DNA from: Micromonospora coerulea
GTDB taxonomy: Bacteria > Actinomycetota > Actinomycetes > Mycobacteriales > Micromonosporaceae
Length of the DNA stretch: 64,000 nucleotides
Reading direction: 5' to 3'
NCBI RefSeq assembly: GCF_016598485.1
Contig: NZ_JAEMUW010000003.1
Span: forward strand, 124,001-188,000
The position numbers and the translations under genes were made by a program. Shown here in pieces: positions 51,932-61,304 of this stretch (within the stretch, counting starts at the first letter, position 1; each line of letters begins with the position of its first letter). The notes beneath the pieces are model-generated. The model was not told the origin of the DNA and searched no databases. It worked only from the letters and a program-made list of their open reading frames with translations.

Positions 51932-53182
51932 GTGCGGGTTCTTCTTGTGGGTGGCGGGGGGCGGGAGCATGCGCTCGCGCTCGGGTTGGCTGGCGATCCG
52001 TCCGTGGCGGCGTTGATCGCGGCACCGGGGAATCCTGGCATTGCCGGGGTGGCGGAGTTGCGGTCGGTTGACGCATCCGATCCGGCGGCCGTTGCGGCGC
52101 TCGCCGTCGAGGTCGGCGCCGACCTGGTGGTGATCGGGCCGGAGGCGCCGTTGGTGGCCGGGGTCGCCGACGCGGTACGCGCCAAGGGCATCGCCGCGTT
52201 CGGCCCGTCCGCGGAGGCCGCCCGGCTGGAGGGCTCCAAGGCGTTCGCCAAGGACGTCATGCTCGCCGCCGGTGTGCCCACCGCCCGCGCCTTCGCCTGC
52301 ACCGACGCGGCGAGCGTCGGCGCGGCCCTGGACGAGTTCGGCCCGCCGTACGTGGTGAAGAACGACGCGCTGGCCGCCGGCAAGGGCGTCGTGGTCACCG
52401 AGGACCGGTCCGCCGCGCTGGAGCACGCCGAGGAGTGCGGCCGGGTCGTCATCGAGGAGTACCTCGATGGCCCGGAAGTCTCGCTCTTCGTGGTCACCGA
52501 CGGCGAGGCGGCGCTACCGCTGCTGCCCGCGCAGGACTTCAAGCGGGTCGGCGACGGCGACACCGGCCCGAACACCGGCGGCATGGGGGCGTACGCGCCG
52601 CTGCCCTGGGCGCCCCCCGGCCTGGTCGACGAGGTGATGCGCGACGTCGTGCACCCCACGCTGGCCGAGATGCGCCGCCGGGGCACGCCCTTCGCCGGGC
52701 TGCTCTACGTCGGGCTGGCGATCACCGCCGCCGGGCCGCGGGTGATCGAGTTCAACGCCCGGTTCGGTGACCCGGAGACCCAGGTCGTACTGGCGCTGCT
52801 GGAGACGCCGCTGGCCGGGCTGCTGCACGCCGCCGCCACCGGCACGCTGGCCGCGCACCCGCCGCTGCGCTGGCGGGACGGCGCCGCGGTCACCGTGGTC
52901 GTGGCGGCCGACGGCTATCCGGCCGCGCCGCGCACCGGCGACGTGATCACCGGGGCGGACCGCCGGGGGATCATCCACGCCGGCACCGCCCGCCGGGCCG
53001 CCGACGGCGCGCTGCTCTCCGCCGGCGGCCGGGTCCTCTGCGGTACGGCCACCGGCCCCGACCTGACCGCCGCGCGGGACGCCGCCTACGCCCTGGTACG
53101 CGGCATCGAGCTGGCCGGCTCCCACCACCGCACGGACATCGCCGCCGCCGCGGTGGACGGCCGGATCGCCCTGCCGGCCTGA
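51932..53182 (+). CDS. purD: Phosphoribosylamine-glycine ligase (GARS)
   Basis: The 416-residue ATP-grasp enzyme performs the second step of purine synthesis, joining phosphoribosylamine and glycine. Signatures are [89 protein letters not shown] and [16 protein letters not shown]. The GTG at 51932 begins the canonical N-terminus. Only 33 nt separate it from the purA-end hairpin, so it may be leaderless or partly read through from purA. Confidence 0.98.
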   Translation: MRVLLVGGGGREHALALGLAGDPSVAALIAAPGNPGIAGVAELRSVDASDPAAVAALAVEVGADLVVIGPEAPLVAGVADAVRAKGIAAFGPSAEAARLEGSKAFAKDVMLAAGVPTARAFACTDAASVGAALDEFGPPYVVKNDALAAGKGVVVTEDRSAALEHAEECGRVVIEEYLDGPEVSLFVVTDGEAALPLLPAQDFKRVGDGDTGPNTGGMGAYAPLPWAPPGLVDEVMRDVVHPTLAEMRRRGTPFAGLLYVGLAITAAGPRVIEFNARFGDPETQVVLALLETPLAGLLHAAATGTLAAHPPLRWRDGAAVTVVVAADGYPAAPRTGDVITGADRRGIIHAGTARRAADGALLSAGGRVLCGTATGPDLTAARDAAYALVRGIELAGSHHRTDIAAAAVDGRIALPA

Positions 53183-53347
53183 TCCCCGTGGCGGCCCGGC
53201 GGACCGGTCGGATCCGCACCTCAAACCGGCCGGTCAGGTCGCCGCGAACCAGCCGTTCGGCGGCCCTCAGGCATTGACAACCCGTGTCACGATCAACCCT
53301 GCCGGTCAGGGGTGAGGCCCTCGCCGGGAACGGGACGGGGGTGCACG

Positions 53348-53986
53348 ATGGGCGGGTTCTTCGCCACGGCGCTCAGCTTTCCCACCGTGCTGTTCAGCTT
53401 CCTGCTGCTGGTGGTCGTCGGCTACTGGCTACTGGTGCTGACCGGGGTGCTGGACCTCGGCGACGACCTGGACGCCGACGGCGTGCCCGGCGGCGTCCTC
53501 GCCGGCCTGGGGCTCGGCAACGTGCCCAGCACCGTCGCGTTCTCGCTGCTCGTGGCGGTGGCCTGGTTCGTCTGCCTCGCCGGCACCGCGCTGCTCGACG
53601 GGCTGGGCCTCGGCGCGGTGGCCCGGATCGCGGTCTTGGTCGGGGTGCTGCTGGCGGCCGTGCTCTGCGCGTGGGCGGTGACCCGCCTGGTCGCGGTGCC
53701 GCTGAGCCGTCTGTTCCCGACGGGTACGGAGTCCAGCCGGCACGCCTTCGTCGGCAGCCTCTGCACCATCCGCACCGGCCAGGTGACGGCCGACTTCGGG
53801 CAGGCGGAGGTGACGGCGCCGGACGGCTCCTCGGCGATCGTCCAGGTCCGCCAGCCCGGCGCCGAGCCGCTGTGCGCCGGCAGTTCCGCCCTGATCTACG
53901 ACTACGACGTCGAGGGTGAGTTCTTCTGGGTGATGCCCGCCGGCATCGCCTTCCAGCCCGACCCGTCGCGTCCCGCACCGATGTAA
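53348..53986 (+). CDS. OB-fold/NfeD-like (YqiJ-type) membrane protein, flotillin partner
   Basis: The 212-residue protein has three or four membrane segments (about residues 10-33, 55-82, 90-118) and a C-terminal small beta domain (GSLCTIRTGQVTADFGQAEV, then SAIVQVRQPG and LIYDYDVEGEFFWVM). This matches the YqiJ/NfeD-like OB-fold family, normally encoded next to a flotillin. A TTGACA hexamer at 53274 may be its -35. The ATG at 53348 fits the family N-terminus. It is the first gene of a three-gene operon, 172 nt before the flotillin gene. It likely recruits or stabilises the SPFH assembly. Confidence 0.82.
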   Translation: MGGFFATALSFPTVLFSFLLLVVVGYWLLVLTGVLDLGDDLDADGVPGGVLAGLGLGNVPSTVAFSLLVAVAWFVCLAGTALLDGLGLGAVARIAVLVGVLLAAVLCAWAVTRLVAVPLSRLFPTGTESSRHAFVGSLCTIRTGQVTADFGQAEVTAPDGSSAIVQVRQPGAEPLCAGSSALIYDYDVEGEFFWVMPAGIAFQPDPSRPAPM

Positions 53987-54158
53987 CCGCCGCCGGTGAC
54001 CCTCACCCGCGACAACGGGTCACCCCCTTCGAGTCCGGACCGTACGCCACACCCCGCCGCCGGTCCGTCCCACGCTGCCCGCGAACCCCCACAGAAAGGA
54101 GGATGCGCGGCACCCACCGGTCCGTCCCTACCACCGGACCGGCGCCGCGCGCTCAGCC

Positions 54159-56180
54159 ATGGATGTCGTCACCACCGGGTTCGGCGTACTGCTCGCCGTC
54201 CTCCTGCTCGTCGCCCTCGGCGTGGTCTTCCTGGTCAGCCGCCTGTTCCGCAAGGTGGAGCAGGGCAAGGCGCTGATCGTCTCCAAGGTCCGTCGGGTGG
54301 ACGTCACGTTCACCGGGGCGGTCGTCCTGCCCGTGCTGCACAAGTCCGAAATCATGGACATCTCGGTGAAGACGATCGACATCGAGCGCACCGGCAACGA
54401 GGGCCTGATCTGTCGGGACAACATCCGCGCCGACATCCGGATCACCTTCTTCGTCCGGGTCAACAAGACCACCGAGGACGTCATCAAGGTTGCCCAGGCC
54501 ATCGGCACCGCCCGGGCCAGTGACCGGGAGACCCTCCAGGAGTTGTTCAACGCCAAGTTCTCCGAGGCGTTGAAGACGGTGGGTAAGCAGCTCGACTTCG
54601 TCGATCTGTACACGAAGCGCGACGAGTTCCGCGACCAGATCATCCGGGTGATCGGCACCGACCTCAACGGGTACAGCCTGGAGGACGCGGCGATCGACTT
54701 CCTCGAGCAGACCCCGATGTCGCAGTTGGACGCGAAGAACATCCTCGACGCCCAGGGCATCCGGAAGATCACCGAGCTGACCGCGATCGAGCACGTGCGG
54801 ACCAACGAGTTCCAGCGCAGCGAGGAGAAGGAGATCACCCGGCAGAACGTCGACGCCCGGGAGGCGATCCTCGAGCTGGAGCGGCGCCAGGCGGACGCCG
54901 AGGCCAAGCAGCGGCGGGAGATCGAGACGGTGCGGGCCCGCGAGGAGGCCGAGATCACCCGGGTTCGGGCGGAGGAGCGGCTGCGGGCCGAGACGGCGAA
55001 CATCCGTACCGACGAGCAGCTGGGCATCCAGCACGAGAACCGCACCCGGGAGATCGCGGTGGCCGAGAAGAACCGGGAGCGGGTCATCGCGATCGAGACC
55101 GAGCGGATCGAGAAGGACCGGATGCTGGAGGTCATCGGCCGGCAGCGGGAGACCGAGCTCAGCACGATCTCGAAGGACAAGGAGGTCGAGGCGGAGAAGC
55201 GGGCCATCGCCGAGGTCGTCCGGGAGCGGATCGCGGTCGAGAAGACCGTCGCCGAGCAGGAGGAGAACATCAAGCGGCTGCGGGTGGTCGAGGAGGCCGA
55301 GCGGACCCGCCAGGCGGTGGTCATCCAGGCCGAGGCCGAGGCGCAGGAGAACCTGGTCAAGGACATCAAGGCGGCGGAGGCGGCCGAGACGGCGGCGAAG
55401 TTCAAGGCCCGCGAGGAGCTGGTGCTCGCCGAGGCCCGGCAGCAGGCCGCCGAGCTGGACACCCGGGCGAAGATCCGGCTGGCCGAGGGTACCCAGGCCG
55501 AGGCGGCGGCCGCCGGCCTGGCCGACGTGCAGGTCCGCGAGCGAAGCGCCGAGGCGATCGAGAAGGTCGGCCGCGCGGAGGTCGCCGTCGAGCGCGACAA
55601 GGCCCTGCTGGCCGCGGAGGCGGTACGCGAGAAGCTGAAGGGCGAGGCCGAGGGTCTGACCGACAAGGCTGCGGCGATGGCCGCGCTGGACGACGCCACC
55701 CGCCAGCACGAGGAGTACCGGCTGCGGCTGGAGCTGGAGAAGGAGGTCCGGCTCGCCGGGCTGGACACGCAGCGGCAGGTCGCCGAGGCGCAGGCGAGGC
55801 TGGTCTCCACCGGCCTGGAGAAGGCGAACATCGACATCGTCGGCGGGGACAGCGTCTTCTTCGACCGGCTGCTCAGCTCGATCTCGTTCGGCAAGAGCGT
55901 GGACGGTTTCGTGGCCCACTCGGACGTCGCCCGGGGCCTCACCCAGCCGTGGCTGGACGGCACCGCCAGCTTCACCGAGGACCTGACCCGGATGCTCGGC
56001 TCGATCAACACCGGCGACGTGCAGAACCTGACCCTCTCCGCCTTCCTGTTGCAGCAGATGCGGGCCGGCGGCGCGGACAAGGGCAAGCTCCAGGAACTGC
56101 TGACCGTCGCGCAGCGGCTCGGCGTGGCCGAGACCCCGGTGGGCGCCCTGGCCGGCCCGCGGCAGCGCGCCGGTGAGTGA
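54159..56180 (+). CDS. Flotillin-like SPFH-domain protein
   Basis: The 673-residue protein has one N-terminal membrane segment (GFGVLLAVLLLVALGVVFLV), an SPFH/band-7 domain (residues ~30-200; VRRVDVTFTGAVVLPVLHKS, IDIERTGNEGLICRDNIRAD) and about 330 residues of highly charged coiled coil rich in Glu, Ala and Arg. A C-terminal domain (residues ~550-673) follows, with ANIDIVGGDSVFFDRLLSSI. It closely resembles YqiK-type flotillins, which form large membrane-associated cages or microdomains. No good ribosome binding site precedes the ATG at 54159, although an AAAGGAGG lies 57 nt upstream. Its end overlaps the next gene by 8 nt. Confidence 0.9.
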   Translation: MDVVTTGFGVLLAVLLLVALGVVFLVSRLFRKVEQGKALIVSKVRRVDVTFTGAVVLPVLHKSEIMDISVKTIDIERTGNEGLICRDNIRADIRITFFVRVNKTTEDVIKVAQAIGTARASDRETLQELFNAKFSEALKTVGKQLDFVDLYTKRDEFRDQIIRVIGTDLNGYSLEDAAIDFLEQTPMSQLDAKNILDAQGIRKITELTAIEHVRTNEFQRSEEKEITRQNVDAREAILELERRQADAEAKQRREIETVRAREEAEITRVRAEERLRAETANIRTDEQLGIQHENRTREIAVAEKNRERVIAIETERIEKDRMLEVIGRQRETELSTISKDKEVEAEKRAIAEVVRERIAVEKTVAEQEENIKRLRVVEEAERTRQAVVIQAEAEAQENLVKDIKAAEAAETAAKFKAREELVLAEARQQAAELDTRAKIRLAEGTQAEAAAAGLADVQVRERSAEAIEKVGRAEVAVERDKALLAAEAVREKLKGEAEGLTDKAAAMAALDDATRQHEEYRLRLELEKEVRLAGLDTQRQVAEAQARLVSTGLEKANIDIVGGDSVFFDRLLSSISFGKSVDGFVAHSDVARGLTQPWLDGTASFTEDLTRMLGSINTGDVQNLTLSAFLLQQMRAGGADKGKLQELLTVAQRLGVAETPVGALAGPRQRAGE

Positions 56181-59100
56181 GCCGGTTTCCGGCCCGACCG
56201 GCGGGAACGCCGCCGGTCCGGCCGGGCAGAACGCCGGCCCGGCGGGGCTGGACGCGGGCAGCTACGAGGTGCTGCGCAACCGGCTCGTCGGCCAGGCCGG
56301 CGAGCTGGCCCGCCGGGCGGAGGGGCTCAACGCCCGGCGGCTGGAGGTCTTCGGCAGCACCGAGTTGCGCCTGCTCAGCACCGAGCGCATCCGTACCGGG
56401 CACAACTGCGTGCCCCGGGACATCGTGTCGGTGGGCGGGTTGATGCTCTTCGGCTACAACGTCTTCATCGGCCTGAAGCCGGAGACGACGGTCGACGACG
56501 TCTTCTCGCTGCACCGCTTCGCCCGGGAGCCCCACGCACGCGCCGGTGCCCCAAGCGGCGAGGAGGGCGGCTCCGACGCGTTCCGGTTCGACCGGGCCGG
56601 CCCGGACGAGCTACCCGGCCTGCTGCGCGACCCGGTGTTCCAGCGCGACTTCGCCGAGCTGTACCGCTACTACCGGCAGACCCGGCTGCTGCAACTGCGC
56701 CGGCTCGACGGCCGGCTGCTGGCGGTGTTCCAGACCGGCCCGCGCACCGACGACATCCGGGTGCTGCGCTGGCGGCTCGACCCCGACGGCGGCGTCGGGT
56801 ACCTGGACAACCGGGGCGAGCGGGACCACGTCTTCCCGCCCTCGCACGACTTCGAGTGGGTCGAGACGACCCGGGAGAACCACGTCCTCGGCCGGCACCC
56901 GCACATCTCCATCGCCGACGAGATCTTCGTCGAGACGGTCGGCGGCACGCTGACGGTCAAGCTGGAGAACAACACCGAGGTCGGCGAGGGCATCTACGAC
57001 GAGCCGGTGGACGAGCCGCTGCAGAGCCTGGCCGACGCGGACGTCAGCTGGGCCCGGGTCGGGCCGCTGATCCTGTTGCGGATACGACCGTACAAGGAGA
57101 CCGAGTGGCGGCACCTGGTCTTCAACTCGCTGACCCGGGAGGTGGTCCGGCTCGACGGCATCGGCCCGGCCTGCCAGCGGCTGCCGGAGGACCACGGCAT
57201 CATCTTCGCCGGCGGCTACCACCTGGCCACCGGGGTCACCCGCACCTTCGACACCGACGTGTCCGGGCTGGAGTTCGAACGGGTGGTCCGCTCCCCGAAC
57301 GGGGAGGACGTGCTCTACGTCTTCCACGCCCGGGCGGACGGCCGCTCGCTGCTGCTGCCGTACAACGCCATCCGCAAGGAGGTGGCCGCACCGATCCTGT
57401 GCCACGGGTTCTCGCTCTTCGACGACGGCACGCTGGTGGTGTTCCGGGCGACCTCGGAGGAGCCGACCCGGGTCCACCCGATGCAGATCTGGCAGACGCC
57501 GTACGTCTCCGACGCTTACGCGGCGGCGCAGCCGGCGGGCACCGGCCCGCTGGAGCGGGTGGGTAACGCCGACCTGGTCCGGGGCATCTCCGACTGCCTC
57601 TCGGTGGCCCGGATGGTCGACGGCGCGGCGGCCACCACCGCGGTCTACGAGGCGTTGATCGCCGCCTGCGCCCGAATGGTCGACCACTACCACTGGCTCG
57701 GTGACCCGGACCTCGGTGACCTGCTGGCGCCGCTGGCCGAGCTGCGCCGCACCGCGGTCGCGGTGCTCGACGAGTACGAGAAGGTCCGTGCCCTCACCGA
57801 CCAGGCGCGGACCGCGCTGGACGAGAGCGCCGAGCGGATCGCCTCGCTGGCCCGGCGGGCCCGCGGCGAGGCGCCGCTGACCGCCGACGACTGGGTGCGG
57901 CAGCTCGCCGGGCTGCGCCAGGCCCGCGGCCACCTGGAGTCCCTGCGGGAGCTCCGGTACGTCGACCACGGGCGGATCGACGAACTGGCGGAGCGGCTGG
58001 ACGGGGAGCTGACGGCCGCCGGCCGGCGGGCGGTGGACTTCCTGCGCCGCGACGACGCGTTCGCCGGCTACCAGGCCGAGGTGGACCGGCTGGCCGGGCA
58101 GGGCGCGGCGATCGGCACGGTGGCCGAGGCCGGGGCGGTCCGGGAGGAGCTGGCCGGGCGCGCCGAGGGGTTGCAGACCATCACCGACGTGGTCGGCGGG
58201 CTGGACATCGCCGACGCGACCGTCCGCACCGGGATCCTGACCCGGGTCGGCGAGGTGCTCGGCGCGGTCAACCGGGCCCGGGCGGTGCTGGACAACCGCC
58301 GCCGGGAGCTGCTGGAGGTGGAGGGGCGGGCCGGCTTCGCGGCCGAGTTCGCGCTGCTCGGGCAGGCGGTGACCGGGGCGCTGGCGGCGGCGGACACCGC
58401 CGAGCGGTGCGACGAGCAGCTGGGCCGGCTGTTGCTGCGGGTGGAGGACCTGGAATCCCGGTTCGGGGAGTTCGACGACTTCCTGGCCGAGCTGGCGACC
58501 CGGCGGACCGAGATCTACGAGGCGTTCTCCTCGCGGAAGCAGGCGCTGCTCGACGAGCGGGCCCGGCGGGCCGACCGGTTGGTCTCGTCGGCGGAGCGGA
58601 TCCTGGTCAGCGTCCGGCGCCGGGTCGGCACGCTGGCCTCGCTGGACGAGATCAACACGTACTTCGCGGCGGACCCGATGGTGGGCAAGCTGCGTGCGGT
58701 GGTGGAGGAGCTGCGTACCCTCGGCGACCCGGTCCGGGCCGAGGAGCTGGACGGCCGGATCCGGGCCGCGCGCCAGGAGGCTGGTCGCGGCCTGCGCGAC
58801 CGCCTCGACCTGTACGCCGACGGCGGCGAGACGATCCGGCTGGGCCGGCACCGGTTCGCGGTGAACACCCAGCCGATCGACGTGACCGTGGTGCCGCACG
58901 ACGGCGGGCTGGCGGTGGCGGTGACCGGCACCGACTACCGCGCCCCGGTCCGGGACACCGAGTTCGCCCGCACCCGCCGGTTCTGGGACCAGCTGCTGGT
59001 CTCCGAGTCGCCGGAGGTGTACCGCGCCGAGTACCTGGCCACCTCGATCCTGGCCGCCGCCGAGGCGGGCCGGGACGGGCTGACCGTGGACGGGCTGCGG

Positions 59101-61251
59101 GCGGCGGCGGCCGACGCCGGTGACCTGCGCGAGCTGGTCCGCCGGTTCGCCGAGGCCCGCTACGACGAGGGCTACGAGCGGGGCGTGCACGACCACGACG
59201 CCACCGAGCTGCTCCGGGCGCTGCTGCGGCTGCACGCCGGGGCGGGCCTGCTCCGCTACCCGCCGGCCGCCCGGGCCGCCGCGCAGCTGTTCTGGCGGTT
59301 CGGCGCGGCCGAGCCGGCCCGGACGGCGTGGACCGCCCGGGCCACCTCGCTGGCCCGGGCCCGGGAGCGGTTCGGCCGGGTGGCCCCGCCCGGGCCGGGC
59401 GGGCCGGCGGACGCCGGTGGCGGGGACGCCATCGACCGACTGCACGCCGAGCTGGCCGCCGAGGTGCGCCGCTTCCTGACCGCGGCCGGGCTGACCGGTG
59501 CGGCCGCCGAGGCCGACCTGGCCGGGGAGTACCTGTTCGAGGAGTTGTCCCAGCCGCCCGCGGGCTTCGTCACCGGGGCCGGCGCGCGGGCCGTGCTGGA
59601 CCGGTTCCGCCGTGCCCTCGGCGGCCCGCAGTCCCGCTCCGCCCGGGAGTTCGACGCCGACCTGCGGTCCCTCGACGGCGATCTGGCCAGCCGGTACCAG
59701 CTGGTGGAGGCGTGGCTGACCGCGTTCCTCGCCACCGACGACGGCACGCTGTCCGGGTACGACCTGCCGGAGGCCGTGGCGGTGGAGCTGTGCGGCGCCG
59801 ACCTGCCCCGGCACGATGCGGCGGCGACCATGGCGGAGACCGTCGGGGGCCTGCTCGGCGCGCACCCCCGGATCACCGGCTCGGCGCTCACCCTGCGGTT
59901 GGACGAGACGCTGGCCCGGACCCGCCGGTTCCGCACCGAGCTGGTGCCGGCGTACCGGGACTACCAGCGCCGGCGCAACGCGCTGGTGGACGCCGAGCGG
60001 GACCGGCTCCGGCTGGAGGAGTACCGGCCCCGGGTGCTGAGCGCGTTCGTCCGCAACAAGCTGCTCGACGAGGTGTACCTGCCGCTGATCGGCGACAACC
60101 TGGCCCGCCAGCTCGGCGCGCCCGGGGACGCCAAGCGGGTCGACCAGATGGGCCTGCTGCTGCTGATCTCCCCGCCCGGCTACGGCAAGACCACCCTGAT
60201 GGAGTACGTGGCCAGCCGGCTCGGCCTGGTCTTCGTCAAGGTCAACGGCCCGGCCCTGGGCTCGGGGGTCACCTCGCTCGACCCGGCGGACGCGCCCGAC
60301 GCGACCGCCCGGCAGGAGGTGGAGAAGATCTCCTTCGCTCTGGAGCTGGGCAACAACGTGCTGCTCTACCTCGACGACATCCAGCACACCTCGCCGGAAC
60401 TGCTGCAGAAGTTCGTCTCGCTCTGCGACGGGCAGCGCCGGATGGAGGGCGTCTGGGAGGGCCGCACCCGCACCTACGACCTGCGCGGCAAGCGGTTCGC
60501 GGTGTGCATGGCGGGCAATCCGTACACCGAGTCGGGGCAGCGGTTCCGGGTGCCGGACATGCTCGCCAACCGGGCCGACGTGTGGAACCTCGGCGACGTG
60601 CTCTCCGGCCGGGAGGAGGTGTTCGCGCTCAGCTACCTGGAGAACGCGCTCACCGCCAATCCGGTGCTGGCGCCGCTGTCCGGCCGGGACCGCGGCGACC
60701 TGGAGCTGCTGGTCCGGCTGGCCCGGGGCGACGAGTCGGTCCGGGCCGACCAGCTCGGCCACCCGTACTCGCCGGTGGAACTGGAGCAGATCGTCTCGGT
60801 ACTGCGCAAGCTGCTGCGGGTGCAGCAGGTGGTGCTCGCCAACAACCAGGCGTACATCGCCTCGGCGGCGCAGGCCGACGCCTCCCGTACCGAGCCGCCC
60901 TTCCAGCTCCAGGGGTCGTACCGGAACATGAACAAGCTGGCCGAGCGGATCGTCCCGGTGCTCAGCGACGAGGAGCTGGAGGCGGTCATCGACGACCACT
61001 ACCGCGGCGAGGCGCAGACCCTGGCCTCGGGTGCCGAGGCGAACCTGCTGAAGCTGGCCGAGCTGCGCGGCCGGCTCACGCCGGAGCAGGCCCGGCGGTG
61101 GGCCGAGGTGAAGGCCGGCTACCTGCGGGCCCGCGCGATCGGTGGCGCGACGGACGACCCGGTGGACCGGGCGGTGGGCGCGCTCGGCCTGCTCGCCGAC
61201 CGGGTCGGCGGGGTCGCGGCGGCGATCGGTCGCGCGGCCGACCGGGGCTGA
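56173..61251 (+). CDS. Giant AAA ATPase (DUF3686 / 'DNA repair ATPase' family), 1692 aa
   Basis: The N-terminal half begins with a conserved RLEVFGSTELRLLSTERIRT then GHNCVPRDIVSVGGLMLFGY module (residues ~50-110). A beta-rich region to ~460 and long helices follow (residues ~480-900). The AAA module is C-terminal: Walker A GYGKTT at 1336-1341 and Walker B LLYLDDIQ with Asp1401-Asp1402. I recall databases naming such proteins 'DNA repair ATPase' (DUF3686), but no experimental role is known to me. The start GTG at 56173 overlaps the flotillin stop by 8 nt, so translation is coupled. Coupling to a membrane scaffold argues for envelope rather than DNA work; this is inference. Confidence 0.85.
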   Translation: MSEPVSGPTGGNAAGPAGQNAGPAGLDAGSYEVLRNRLVGQAGELARRAEGLNARRLEVFGSTELRLLSTERIRTGHNCVPRDIVSVGGLMLFGYNVFIGLKPETTVDDVFSLHRFAREPHARAGAPSGEEGGSDAFRFDRAGPDELPGLLRDPVFQRDFAELYRYYRQTRLLQLRRLDGRLLAVFQTGPRTDDIRVLRWRLDPDGGVGYLDNRGERDHVFPPSHDFEWVETTRENHVLGRHPHISIADEIFVETVGGTLTVKLENNTEVGEGIYDEPVDEPLQSLADADVSWARVGPLILLRIRPYKETEWRHLVFNSLTREVVRLDGIGPACQRLPEDHGIIFAGGYHLATGVTRTFDTDVSGLEFERVVRSPNGEDVLYVFHARADGRSLLLPYNAIRKEVAAPILCHGFSLFDDGTLVVFRATSEEPTRVHPMQIWQTPYVSDAYAAAQPAGTGPLERVGNADLVRGISDCLSVARMVDGAAATTAVYEALIAACARMVDHYHWLGDPDLGDLLAPLAELRRTAVAVLDEYEKVRALTDQARTALDESAERIASLARRARGEAPLTADDWVRQLAGLRQARGHLESLRELRYVDHGRIDELAERLDGELTAAGRRAVDFLRRDDAFAGYQAEVDRLAGQGAAIGTVAEAGAVREELAGRAEGLQTITDVVGGLDIADATVRTGILTRVGEVLGAVNRARAVLDNRRRELLEVEGRAGFAAEFALLGQAVTGALAAADTAERCDEQLGRLLLRVEDLESRFGEFDDFLAELATRRTEIYEAFSSRKQALLDERARRADRLVSSAERILVSVRRRVGTLASLDEINTYFAADPMVGKLRAVVEELRTLGDPVRAEELDGRIRAARQEAGRGLRDRLDLYADGGETIRLGRHRFAVNTQPIDVTVVPHDGGLAVAVTGTDYRAPVRDTEFARTRRFWDQLLVSESPEVYRAEYLATSILAAAEAGRDGLTVDGLRAAAADAGDLRELVRRFAEARYDEGYERGVHDHDATELLRALLRLHAGAGLLRYPPAARAAAQLFWRFGAAEPARTAWTARATSLARARERFGRVAPPGPGGPADAGGGDAIDRLHAELAAEVRRFLTAAGLTGAAAEADLAGEYLFEELSQPPAGFVTGAGARAVLDRFRRALGGPQSRSAREFDADLRSLDGDLASRYQLVEAWLTAFLATDDGTLSGYDLPEAVAVELCGADLPRHDAAATMAETVGGLLGAHPRITGSALTLRLDETLARTRRFRTELVPAYRDYQRRRNALVDAERDRLRLEEYRPRVLSAFVRNKLLDEVYLPLIGDNLARQLGAPGDAKRVDQMGLLLLISPPGYGKTTLMEYVASRLGLVFVKVNGPALGSGVTSLDPADAPDATARQEVEKISFALELGNNVLLYLDDIQHTSPELLQKFVSLCDGQRRMEGVWEGRTRTYDLRGKRFAVCMAGNPYTESGQRFRVPDMLANRADVWNLGDVLSGREEVFALSYLENALTANPVLAPLSGRDRGDLELLVRLARGDESVRADQLGHPYSPVELEQIVSVLRKLLRVQQVVLANNQAYIASAAQADASRTEPPFQLQGSYRNMNKLAERIVPVLSDEELEAVIDDHYRGEAQTLASGAEANLLKLAELRGRLTPEQARRWAEVKAGYLRARAIGGATDDPVDRAVGALGLLADRVGGVAAAIGRAADRG

Positions 61252-61255
61252 GGCC

Positions 61256-61298
61256 GGCGGCGGGGGATCCTCCGGTACGCCGGACAACCCCCGCCGCC
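61256..61298. terminator. Bidirectional terminator after the giant ATPase gene
   Basis: An 11-bp perfect stem (61256-61266 with 61288-61298), with TCCGG/CCGGA pairing possible in the loop, lies between convergent stops at 61251 and 61305. Confidence 0.75.
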
Positions 61299-61304
61299 CT
61301 CGGG

